From: Pegea sp. RAD2-039
Taxonomy: Eukaryota; Chordata; Thaliacea; Salpida; Salpidae
Length of the DNA: 64,000 bases
Assembly: GCA_034620365.1 (NCBI GenBank)
Contig: JAQGEQ010000011.1
Location: forward strand, 682,001 to 746,000
Direction of reading: 5' to 3'
Of this stretch, positions 32,901 to 45,900 are shown piece after piece; positions within the stretch are counted from its first letter, which is position 1, and the number at the start of each line of letters is the position of its first letter. The notes below the pieces were generated by a model. That model was not told the origin of the DNA. It was given only the letters and a program-made list of their open reading frames with translations, and made no database searches. A program made the position numbers and the translations under genes.

Positions 32901-35830
32901 AGAAAAGAGAAAAAGTTTTTTAAATTGGAAACTATTTTTCATAGTTATATTAAAAGCAAAGCAGATAAGATGTCAATTTATCAAGCACGAGTAAAAACTT
33001 TTTATAGAATTATCATAGTCTCAAGTCATAAGCTAGTTGTCAAGGTTACCACTGAGGTATCTTTAATAATACATTTGAAGTAGACAAGGTTGGTTAGAAA
33101 AAGTTAAGAATTTATTAGAAATGAAAATTTATCATTGAAGATTTTTGAAAACAAAATTTTTTGTATTTTCTTAAGAAAAAATAATTACTTGAATTTACTA
33201 ATTTCAAAAATCAAACTTTAAAGAATTGTGTGTTAGAAGTGCCGTTTAATTTAATTACTTAACAGGCATTATTCTTTTAAAAAGAAATTATTCTACTTTA
33301 AGTTTATGATCAATTAGTTTATTCTCAATAGTAGGAAGCACTTAGGTTTATGAGTTCAGTGATAAATCAATACTACACCTAAGCTTAGCAAGAACTAATT
33401 TTCTTGGCATAAACAACTTAAAAATTTAACTACTAAGTTGAAGATACTTAGAATGGAACTGTTTTAAGAATGTTTAATAAATTTTGTAAACAGTAAAACA
33501 TAAAGTTGTTACAAAGACAAAATTTATATTTTTTCATTAATTTTGAATTTGTTATCAGAAATTTAGTAAAAATAATATTGTTTTCGTCTTTGTGTTATGA
33601 GTGTAGTTATATCAAACTTATTTGAGCTTTTTATTGTTGCTGAAATTTTTACTTCTTTTTTATCAATTATATTCAAATTTTATTTCACAAATATTTTGTT
33701 TGTTTTAGTTTTAATTTCCTATAAATAATTACTTAATGTTTCTAAGTGTTTAAAATTGTTGACATAGTTTTTGTATTTTTGAGAATACCAAGCTATATTT
33801 TTGAAAGTTTTTCTTTTTAAATATAAATTGTTGTAGATTAAAAAAACATAAGGATAACTTTATGTAGGCAAATTAGTTTAGTTCATTTAAAAACTTTAAT
33901 AAATTTTTATACCAAAGTTTTTTCAATTTTAACTTGTGAAAACAAAAAGTTAACTTTTCAATCTTCATGATTTGTTTACTTTTATTTTTAAGAAATTTGT
34001 TTTACACAAAACAAGATGAATAACTAACGCTTGATAAAGTATGCAATAAATATATAAAAAACAAATGATATAATTACAAAAAGTTTTAAAAGTATGGGAA
34101 AAAAGCATTCACTGTTTTTGGTTATCGATCCTATAGAAAGATTAAAATATACAGAAACTTTATTCAAAGCCTGTAAATAAAATTAATTTTAATTAATGTT
34201 GACACTTCAATCTACATATTTGAATAATTAGTATTTTTTTTTAATTAAAAAAATATCGTGGAAAATTTATAATCAATTTTTTTAATTAATCATTGTTAGA
34301 TTTATTATTATTATTGACAGAATATAATACTTTTTATTCAAATAAAATTAACTATTAATAAAAATGTCACAAATTTTTTTATGACAGCGTACATTGTGTA
34401 GCAAATTAAAAACAAATTTAAATAATCAGTTTTGTTTTGAACTCATTTTAACAATTATTATAGTAAATTATATGCATCAGTGTTTGTATAGTTACTTATA
34501 CTTTTTTTAATGATTATCTAAGCTGTTATAGAGTAATGAAGTAAATTATAATCTAAGTTATATGATGATTAATAATAAATCATTTTTGTATATCCTTTAA
34601 GCTTAATTGTGAAACAACTTTTTCAACAAGAAATAAGTATTATACATAGATAACTATGAAAAACTAATGTACAGCGGTTTAATTTTGAAAGCAAAGCCAA
34701 TTTTGATAAACTTGATTAGTTAGAGATATTAAAAAACTTAATGAATAAGTTTTGTTGCAGCTAACTTTAAGATTTGACGAAACTGTTACTTATAATAGAA
34801 TAATGACTAAATAAGAATTAAACGGAAAAAAATGAAATGTGTTACTGTAACACATTGAAAAATTATTTAAAAGTTTATATTAAAATATTTCTTTCAATAT
34901 ATTTTATCAAAAGGGTATTCTACTTTATAGTTAATCAGCCTTTGAAGTAAACTTTTAAACAAGTCGAAAAATCTGTTTGTTCTTTTTGTTTCCTTTATAA
35001 ATAATTTATATGCTCTTTGAAATATCTAGATTCAATTCAAATTAGAAAAAAAATCTTACTTTTTTTGTTTCGTTCATCTTGATATTCTGAGTTGCTTCTC
35101 GTTTTAAGTCAAGTCTTAAATTATAAAAAAGATTACTGAAGCCATCTATTTGAACTCTGAAATAGTTTTGCTGTAAGAAGTAGAAAATTTGATACAAGGT
35201 GTTCAGCTAAGTTTTGTTTATTTAGAAGTAAACTGATTTTACTACCTGTGTTAAACATAAAATTAATTGCTAAAATTTGGATTTTCAATGTAATTTTTGT
35301 GTGCTTTAAAAAGTAATAAGCAAATAAGTATATGAGATGAAAATTTGTTCAGAATAAAGAAAATTTTGAAAGTATTTTTGTTACTTTTCATTTGAAATTT
35401 TAAAATTTTCGAAATGTGGTTTTCTTTGAAAATATTTTTTTTATGTAGAATGAAAAAAGCATCAAACAAATTTTCTGTAGTATTGATAGTAGTAAAAAAG
35501 GTTCATATAGACAAAAACTTTACATTTTATTAATTTTGACATTTCAAACAAACCTTTCAAACACATTTAAAAATTTTTTGACATAATTTGTTATATTTTT
35601 GCGACAGAGTTTATTGAAGTTAAACTTTATTACAATTATTTGATTTAGAAAAGAAATAATTAATTAATCTTAATCAAAATTAAACCAGTTAAAAACTACA
35701 TAGACAAAAATAATTTCCAACAAAAGCGCTTTCACCTAAAGATTAACATTTACTTGAAAGAAAATTGAAATTTGTTTGTAAATGTTTTTTACCCATTTAA
35801 AGCTGAAAATCATTCAGTACCTAATAGGTA
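32901..35830. other. Gene desert, AT-rich
   Basis: Scanned on both strands. Only short AT-driven ORFs (such as 35263-35469 minus, rich in Phe, Ile, Lys and Asn) and no splice-bounded coding exon. Confidence 0.45.
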
Positions 35831-35837
35831 TTATCTG

Positions 35838-35912
35838 TGAGAATGTGTGTTAGCGGGAGGTGCTCTCTTCAGGCACCTTCCATCGCATTTATTGCAATAA
35901 ATAAATACAAAA
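35838..35912 (+). mobile_element. LINE 3'-terminal fragment, third copy
   Basis: GAGAATGTGTGTTAGCGGGA, GGTGCTCTCTTCAGGCACC and CATTTATTGCAATAAATAAA are the same terminal segment as the two minus-strand LINE ends, here on the plus strand and about 75 bp long. It is a severely 5'-truncated insertion. Confidence 0.7.
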
Positions 35913-38900
35913 TTTTAAAAAGATCTTATGAAAAAAATCGAACAGTATATTAATTTTATTTAAACTATAATAATAAACATTATCCCTTGGCGTAATAAAT
36001 GAAACCACAAACTTTACAAGTAGGTGAGTGCACAATAAAATATTGATTCGTTCGGACTAATCAGTACTAACGAATAGTTCTTGATAAGATGCCATATTAA
36101 TGCCGCGTATCATTGTCCCAAAATACAGAAGCGCCCAAAAAGTGACATTGTGAATAAAAATTGTGTATATTTTAACTTACTACTACTAATATAGTTAAAA
36201 ATTGTTATTACAGTTTGTAAAAAACTTGGCTAGCAAAGTTAAGTATTTAGAAAAAGATTAAAATTTGATAAAAAATGACTTATTTTGTTTTTGAATAAAA
36301 GAAAATATATAGTAATTAAAACGTAATGAAATTTAAACATATCTATAATGTGATCTAGTTTTTTCTTACTGTTAAAAAAAATTATTTTTAAAGTTAGTCA
36401 GATAGGATCTTTGTGTCTACTGAAGGATAGCATATAGGAGGATTTTCAGTAAAACTGCTCATAAGGAGAAACAGTATCTTAGCTTTAGTTTAGAGTTTTT
36501 GTTAATTTTTAAGATCTTTCTATAACAATAAAAACTATAAACTAAAATCAATTCTTTTTTACTTTTCGAAAAACCATTTTTTCGATTTAAAGTGCGATAA
36601 GCAAATGAAATTATAGCTAAAAGATGGCATTTAAAGCAAATTTCAGTTGAAAGCCTGAAACTGTAAAATAATTTTCTAGATTGAGTTTGTGTGTTTGTTA
36701 TTTTAAAAGCCATATCATAATATGGCCATTTATGCTCAATCTTCCTACCCTCGAATCAATACCAATATTTAAAAAGCCCAGCTATAAAACTAGAGAAATT
36801 CTTTTAACTAGATTTAATCAACTAATTTCTTTTGAACGCCTTATGAAGAACTTAATCTTTTTAATATTGTTACAAAAGTTTTCAGCATCAAATTATTTCA
36901 AATCCTAAAAAAAATGTTCATGTATTGTACATGTGTAAAATAAATAATGAATGACAACATTCATTTTTAAGCCAAATATCTCTTCGTAACCTCCCTTGGA
37001 GATCTAGGCTTAATGGTTCCTGAAATTTTACTTCTCATGATTATACAAGTCTACTTGCATATATAATTAAACGTAATCTACTAAGTTAAAGAGCTGTCCC
37101 AACTCATAACCTAACTTATTTTCAATATAAATTTAATTAAGCTTTATGTCATTTGATTTTCAAAAAATATTATAAAAAATAATTAACTTAACCTTGTAAT
37201 ATTATATAAATATATATAAATAAACTGACTTTTCTTTTGTTTAACTTAAAAGTTTTGGACAGTTTTTAATGTAAATAAATCTTAGTAATAAATTGTAAAG
37301 TATTTGATAAAGCTTGACACATCTTAATTGAAATAAAATAAAACTTTCTTTGAGGAAAATTTATTATTTTGTACATTAGTTTTTTACCTTTCTTAGCAAC
37401 TCTTATTTTGTACAAGTAATGATATCAGTTCAATAAATTATAAATAACTTGTTGCTTTAACTAGGAATTTCTCTCAGGAATAAAAACAAAATTATTGTCG
37501 GTGATTGGCGACAACATTTCTGAAAGAGCTTTTATTTACTTACACTTATTATTTTTTCTTGTTATCTTTGCATACGTTTTCCAAGCAAATATGTGAAAGA
37601 TTACTCTGTCAGCGTGATTTTATAAACATATAAATTATAAGTTAACAGCATTGATGTTTTTTGAGTTCTTTTTATCATTTTCTTTATTTTATAGTTTTGT
37701 TTTCATTTAACTTGAAAATTATTTATCAGCAAAGTATTTAAATTAAGTTTAACTATTGCTGTAAAATTCCATTGTTTACAACTATTCACGTTGAACTATT
37801 TATTCACTATCAGTTTATTTATTTGTAATAAGACTGAAAATTGAGCTTGATTACAAACAATATTATTCATAAGTAACTCTGTATGTAAAGTTGTTTGTAA
37901 TTCTAAATTTTTGATTTCATAATTTTCAACCCATATACAACGCAACCACAATCAATTCTATCTGATCATATCATAAGGTATAAATATAAAGAACTGAAAA
38001 TCAATGTTTATTAAAAGTCTTGGAAACGTTGGAACATATTTTTCTTTCAGTATTTGAAAACGAAAACATTGTTCTCTGAGTTTTAGTTAAAGTGGCGAGT
38101 TATAAAATAAGATTTTGATTCTAAAAAAAACTGCAGTTCTAAAATCAATAATTTCTTTTCTAATGCGCCAACTTAAAAATTCTATTGATTGCAAACGAAA
38201 ACCAAGCACACTACTATCTTGCATATAAAGTATTTGCCAAGAATACTTTAGCTCGTTGAGATGTATCATTTACAAAACTTATTGAATCATGTAAGATTCT
38301 TTCTGTTTAAGACTTTTTCTTGTTATAATAATATTAGGTGCCAATAAATATGCTCCATCATGTAGAGATAATTGAAACATAAAACTATAAAGTTACCCTT
38401 AAAATATTTGAGCTATCGCAGAAAAACATGCTCTAGTTGATGTATATACATAGACTTTCTAGAAAGATTTATACAAGCTATCAAAATATTTTTCATTACT
38501 TTTTATTTCAAATTCATTCAATTTCGACAGACAAATTTTTTTCGAAAATTGGAGCTTGCAAGAAACATTTTTTAATGATGTCACGCTCAACTCTAATTGA
38601 GTTAGTATTTATGCATCATAAGGAGATAAATGTGTTAAATGCACCTCATAATTACCGAAACAACTCTCTTGAGATCAAAGCTTAATGGCCATCTGTCTGT
38701 GTTGTACTTAAGCACATAAAATACCACTAGTTTTTATGACAAACTAGGAAATTTATAAATAAGTTAATCTTAATTTAACTTTTTATAAGCATGAATTATA
38801 AAATCAAAGCAAGTTTTACCAGTTTCTTGTTTCAAGAGTTTGCTGATAGAAAGTCAAAATAATATTTATAACTGAAAGAAAACTTTGTTATGAAATACTA

Positions 38901-39374
38901 TTTTCATAAAGTTGACGGTTTGTGTAATGATAATAGTAATATATATTATTTATTTATGTATGAATAATTATAAAAAATATATATATATTCGCTCTATTTA
39001 TTGAATTAATATGTTCAGAAACTTGTCGAATTGAAGAGATTAGATGAAATTTTTGAGTTATACATAGGTTTATTTACGCTAATTTTTTACTATATTTTGC
39101 TTTACTTTAATAACAATAATTGTATTTTTACTTGCAATCAAAAATAAAGCTTACATACCAGTTTAACTTGATGCAATATTAAGAAACAATACCGTATACG
39201 TAAATGTGTTAAACTTTACTACTTTGCTGAGAATTGTTAGAAGCATGAGACTTAACTTTAATCACTACGCGCAAGGTCTTTCAGTAAACAAGCTTTGTAG
39301 ATGTGATTTCGTTAACTTAGGAGTTTTACAGGTCACGATACTGTATACACCTTGATAGTTTTTATTAAGTTTTT
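35913..39374. other. Gene desert upstream of neuroligin
   Basis: AT-rich. The ORFs at 36681-36908 and 38437-38685 have no motif and no splice support. An AT dinucleotide run occurs near 38980. Neuroligin promoter or leader exons could lie here but are not visible. Confidence 0.4.
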
Positions 39375-39408
39375 GAGCGGGATTCGATCTCTAACTGTTG
39401 AGCTACAA
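39375..39408 (-). repeat. tRNA-derived scrap
   Basis: On the minus strand GTAGCTCAACAGTTAGAG is followed directly by ATCGAATCCCGC. These look like box A/D-arm and box B/T-arm of a tRNA with the anticodon arm missing. It is either a deleted SINE head or a tRNA relic, and not a functional tRNA. Confidence 0.45.
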
Positions 39409-39921
39409 TTTTTGAATTAAATAAAAGTATTATTTTAAAAACAAATAGTAAATAACTAGAACAGAGGTAAGAATTAAATAATTTCTATTTTACAAACGAA
39501 ACAGCTGACAGTAAAAAATACTTATAACGCCATTGCTTGTGCATAATATTTGTTAGATATCTTTCTCAAGTTAGTTATTTGTTCTATTTTATGCTGCCTA
39601 ACAATATTAAATTATTACAATTTAAAACAATTTGTTGAATGAAAATAGTAAACACTGACTTCTAGAGAGGTGAATTTAAAAATTCAGGTTCTGGTTCTCA
39701 ACTCTGATGATTGTTGTTAATGAGGAGTTTAAAGACTTATGAAAACTTTAATAGTAAACTTATTACTTTAACCTAAATACGATATTGATCATTATGAATA
39801 TATGTTTTTTGCTTAAAAATTAGTTTGTTAATCTTCTGAATCATCTACTTGCAGCTTAAACAACAAATTAAAACATTAAACTTTTGATTTTAATAAAAAC
39901 AGAAACATTTTACCAGTCTTC

Positions 39922-42900
39922 ATGGTATCTTACAACTTCAAGTTTTTCATTTTTGTATCAATTGGAATGATTCTTAATCTAACACCAAACCTTGTGATTT
40001 CACAAGTGTACCGAAATGTAAAAATGAACCGCCAATCTACTTACATTAAACCAATAGTCGAGACAGCAAGTGGAAAATATATAGGCAAAATCGTCACTTT
40101 GGGCTCTAAACAGTCAGCAGTGGCCCAGTTTCTTGGTATCCCTTATGCCCAAACTATCACTCCCAAATCACGATGGCAACTTCCTGAGAAGCGTGAGCCT
40201 TGTACAGGTTTTTATTACATCATTTTTCAAGCGTTGATTGATTTTCGTTATACTTTAACTGATTGTTTTGAGTAGATACTATCGACGCCACAAGTTTTGG
40301 CCCGGTGTGTCCACAATCGAGATCGCTGAAGGATCCTTTGATCCCTATTTGGTTGAAAAGCGATTGTCAAAGAGTTAAGAATATGATGATTAATATGAGC
40401 GAAGACTGTCTTTATTTAAATATCTACGTTCCAGGAAAATATTTTAAAGGTTTTTGCTTGTCTACTATATATATTTTAAACAAATATTTACAAAATTAAT
40501 GAAAAATTGTAGTTTATGTATCTTTTATTTAAGAAAGCTGTATTTACTAGATTTAAAACACTGTAAGATTTAAAATAAAGTTAGAAATGTTTAAAGATTT
40601 AGAATGAGTTTATTAAAAATTCAAAACCTTTGCTGAATTCAATATGATTACTTTAATTTAATGAGTTTAGCTTGTTGTGGTTTCGTAAGTTCAAAAACAG
40701 TAGCTTATAATTTCTAAACTTGATTTTTTTAGTCTTAAAATCGAAAATAATTGTGTTACTTTAGAAAATTTTTAACAAAACTGTATTCCTTATGGAAAAA
40801 ATGTTTTAAAATTTTCTAAATTAAATCTTGACAAGATGAAATTAAGTTTCTTATAAAAGTATTTTGATAGAAAGTGAAACTGCAAAACATAAACCTTTAA
40901 CTATTGTGTTGAAACATTGAACGCAGGATATGTTTTTTGTGCCTGTTATTATCTTCAAAATTTTATCTAAATTTCGGTCCTTTAATTAAGGTGAACATAA
41001 ATTTGTGTATGAAAAATAATAAATTCTCTTATCCTATATTAACTTCCTGATCTAAATATTTTTCAACTTTTTCCTTTATCTTCTATGAAAACTCACTATT
41101 TTCAAAAATTAAACTTGAAATCTATAAAATGAGCTTAACAAAATTCAGTTTATGCTATTTATGATATAATGAAATTGAAGTTATATCTATTTACAGCTGA
41201 AGTATTCTCAACAGCTAGTTACTGACACAGCTTTTTAGTGCATATATGAAATAAAGATATAAATTATTCATGATTTCAAACAATAATAAGATCAGGATGA
41301 AATCACCAAATTTAAAGTCCTTAGTTGTTTTTAATTTTACTTCAAATGAACCTAGCATCTTAATGGGTATCAATATAACTACAACTTTACCTGAAAAAAA
41401 TGAAAAGTGATCCTACAAGTAACTGCTACTGATGAAAACACAGAAAATGTGATACACAAAAGCTTTATGATGAATAAAATTATTTGTATGATGGTAGTGT
41501 TCAAGCTTGTGTATATACTTGTTACACTTTTATGAAGAGTATCTAATAATTAAAATATGATAGTAAGCCCATATATTATTTCGTATGTCGTTTAGAAATT
41601 CCAATAAGATGTCATAAGGTTTAGAGTTTATCAGTTCTCTTTTATTAACTAGATGATACTTGAAATATAATTAATGAATTGTTACTTGAACAAGTTAGTT
41701 ATTTGCTTCAGTAATATTGGTCATCCTAAAAAAATAACAACTTTTTGTATAAATAGTAATTTTCAAATTGAAGATATAAAATTTGACGAACTTCTTAAAT
41801 GATGGTAACTATAGTTAGTAAAATCATTCTTTTCCAATTGCCCCGAATTTCTTGTTTCGTTTGATGATCGATTTTTTGTTTATTAGAATATTTATTACAG
41901 CTATTGTTAATGTAGTTTGTTTAAAAATCTGTGTGAATTCGAATTAAGTAAAAGTATATATCAATTTGAAATAAGTATCAAATTTATAGCAAAATAAATA
42001 TTCATTTCTAACCTTTACATACAATTACTTCTATTAGCTTACTATTTTAACTGCTTCAGTTGCTTTAAACGTTTCATAAAATTGATCAAACTTTACAAAC
42101 CAGCTACAAAATAGAGTACCAAAACATTTTTGCAACACTTAGCTAATATTTTTTTGTCAATTTGTTTCAAATGTTTTAAATAAATACCAAGTGAAGTGCA
42201 ATAGTAGAGTTGAAATTATGTTAATGATTTCATCTTGTATCTTCATATAAGTACGTAAATATCTATCTAAAAAGATACTCTTACTTTAATTTTGAGTTTA
42301 AAGCTTCCTTATGAATATAATGAACTGAAGCCAGGCTAATGATTATAAAAGAAGCCTAAATATGATAATAATATGCTTAAATAAATACTTTTTAAATAGA
42401 AGAATTCAAAAATAAGATTAGATGATCAAAATTATGTAAACTTATTAAATTTTCATATATCAGTAACAATTTACAATGAAAGTTAACATTTTTATCAAGT
42501 ATTTTTATTTGAAGACAAGAGAAGAATAGATAACTCAAAATGATTTCTTAGAGTCAAATTTTATAAGACGTTTAATTTTTCAACGCAAAGATTTTTTTAT
42601 TGCTCTTTTTGGTATATTTATTCATAAGATTTTATTAAAATTAAGGTACTAGCTTTCATGTAGTGCTGATGTCAAATATTTTTTTGCAACATTACTCATA
42701 ATAGATAAACTTGAAGTAATTTGAAAAAACTGAAGCATTTTTTTTATCTTTCAAAAATATCCTGTGATAGATGAAAATGATAATAAAAACAAATCTTGAA
42801 TTGAATATGAAAATGAAGTACATGCATAAAAGAGAATTGATTTACTAATTTTATTTTGAAGATTGTTTTCGTGTATTTATATTTTTATATATGAGATGAG

Positions 42901-45900
42901 GAAGGATAATCAATTGATTTATTAAAATGTTTAAAAACCTTGTGTGGTATCAGAATATTTTTTCTCAAATTAAATTCAACCTTACATTTACTTTTTATAT
43001 TCTATTTTACCAGTTATGGTACTCAGTATTGATAATATCGAATTTTAATCGAATATTTTCAAGATAAATTACTAAAAAAGCGACCTTTAGAATGAGACAT
43101 ACTAATAATACTGGAAATATATGAAAAAAAATATCTTAAGCAACTAATGAAAAATGTTATCAACTTTATCTACTACAAAATTAAAATAAATGTGTTTTTA
43201 AAAATTGTACTTTTTATACTATGTTTAGGAACAAATGTAATTTCTAGCAATGAGTCCTATGTTACTATAGAAAAACATGCACATAAACAAACTAATAAAA
43301 ATCAATTATTGTTGAACTCAACAAGCTTAACTGAACTTTAGTAAGATTATAATTTTTTGTTGTAAGTGTAATTAAGAAACATAATTTCAGGGTAAAAAAT
43401 GTAAGTTCGACCAATTTAAACTTGAAATATTCATTATAGATAACACGAACTAATATTAACTAAATAAAGTAGAATATTTGAACATTCCTAAAGGAAGAAC
43501 TCCAATATTTAAATATTTCAATTCTTGTTTCTACAGAGATATTCAAAAATTTATCACACTTTCTTGACAAATAAATAATTATTAAATCTTTTAAATTCTA
43601 AATTAATATAAAAAAATAGGTTTATATAAAACATTTTTGCATCTAAGCTTATTTTGTTTTGTTTGGAGGAAACTTGTACAACTTTTTGAAAAAAATTACA
43701 ATCATGACAAGTCGTCTTTTGACAAACTTTTTACGAAATTGTAGATTACTAAAAAATTAAGGCCTCGTTAAGGTGTTGATAAACTTGAAGAGAGAAGCTT
43801 ACATTGAATTAATAATTAACTATTTAATCAATAATTGATTAGGTTATAATTATAAATCATATAATTTTCTATACTTAATTCAAAAGTATCTTTATTTTTG
43901 TAGACTTTACTTAATTTATTCATGCAAAATCTGATTTAATAAGCCCGCTATAGTTTAGCTCTCAAAGGAGTTTAAAACTTGTTTGTACAAAATTTAACAT
44001 TAAATTAATTAACTTATTACTTGCTTGTAAGGATTTTAAAACACAAATTTTAAGACACGAAGATCAGAACATGTTTATGAATATAAAACATCTGATGACC
44101 AGAAACACGATCGATTACAATTTTACAATAACAAGAAGAATTGCTCTTCATCATATGACATCAACTGTTCATCTTTCGTTACATATGTTTTATTTTACAA
44201 GTTTTAATAAACAATGATGGAAATACTAATGCAATTTTTGCAGATAACACCACCACATTTTCCAGCTTAAAGCTCCCAGTAATGTTGTATTTTCACGGAC
44301 ACACTTTCAACGATGGAGCAGGAAGCTTATACGATGGTAGTGTCTTAAGTAACCATGGAGATGTAATTGTCGTTACTTTCAACTATAGACTTGGTGTACT
44401 AGGTACAAAAGTATTATTTGTAATTGAAATGAAAACTGTTTAACGATGTAAGTCACTTAATTCAAGATGTTTGAAAAACTTATTACTCATAGTCATCTTG
44501 TAAAAAAGTCTACCTAAGTAATCACCAACAACTTTGTATTTTCAGGTTTTATGAGTAGTGGATCAAATGTACTGCAGGGTAACTTTGGTCTTTATGATCA
44601 ATTGCAAGCTAATGATTGGGTGCTCCAAAACATTCCTAACTTTGGTGGAGACAAAAATAAAGTTACCGCTTTTGGGTCAGGCGCTGGCGGGGCTAGTATT
44701 GGCTTGCTAATGTTAAGTCCTCACGCTGAAGGTAAAGGAGAAAACGTCAGTGAATCTAGTACAGTGAGCGAAGGTACATATCAATCGAATGATTGATTGT
44801 AACCATGAATGTTGTAGATGACTCATCTGCATCGGTAGTATCTATATGAGGTTCTTTAAAAATAATTGTTATTTGTACTGTGCATGATCAACTAGAGCTG
44901 TGTTAGTATTTGGTAACATTAAATCTAGAACATCTTGAGACTTCAATATCTTAATAATAGATTAAGCAAACTTTTCAGCTTTGTAACACTTAATACGTTA
45001 TTTACTTATATTGGTTATTATCATAATTTATAGAAAATATAGTTTGATGATTAGTTATAGAAACAACTTGATAAAATGTTTATTAATATTAGATAAAAAA
45101 TATTCTTCAAGTTTCCAAAACTGATTAGAAAAAGATAGAAAAATGAATAATTCATGTGTATACGTGAATTGAAACATACTCATGTTTAAATTTTAAGTTT
45201 TCGACTAAAATAACTTTCTGACTATAAACTCGATAGGTTTTCTAAATATAATAAGTTAGAAATTAATAGCTGAAAAATGTTAATAAGATTGGAAAGAAAT
45301 TCTCAAAATAACAACTAATAAAAGACAAAAAGATATTTTGTTCCTAAGATAAACTATTATTTATTAGATTAGAAATATCTATAGAGCAAAAAATTATTAA
45401 GTAACCTTAAAATCTATAATTAAATAAAAGTTTTAATTTCTCTGTCAGTGAATCAAAAAAAGGTTTTTTCATAAACTTATAAATGTAAGTGGGTTGTGAA
45501 ATGCTTAAATCTAAAATGACCGCTATTGATTTTTGTATCATTTTTTTAAAAGTAATGTTTTAATTCAAACTATGACAGTTTAACTCTGTTTTGTATAGTT
45601 TGTAACTTTTTTGAAAACTTAATAACTTGTATAGAGGTAACATATAGTTAAACAAAAACTGACGTTTAGCAAACTAATTCTATTATACTATCTACCTAAA
45701 CTTTAAGAATTCTTTAATAAAACTATGTTTCGTTGCATGCAAAGCATGATTTAGAAATGAATAAATGTCAGTGATTTGTCTATCTTATAAATACTCTACC
45801 ACAAAAAGGTAAATCATGCCAATCGATATCCAAAATTAATAAATGCTGATTGAAAGTAGTACAAATATTAAATAAGGAACTTAAATTAAGTAAGCCTTTA

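Noticed and set aside
34220..34330. AT-rich repeats such as (ATT)n and the (AT)n run near 38980 as special elements
   Set aside because: Short, imperfect simple sequence expected in such AT-rich DNA.
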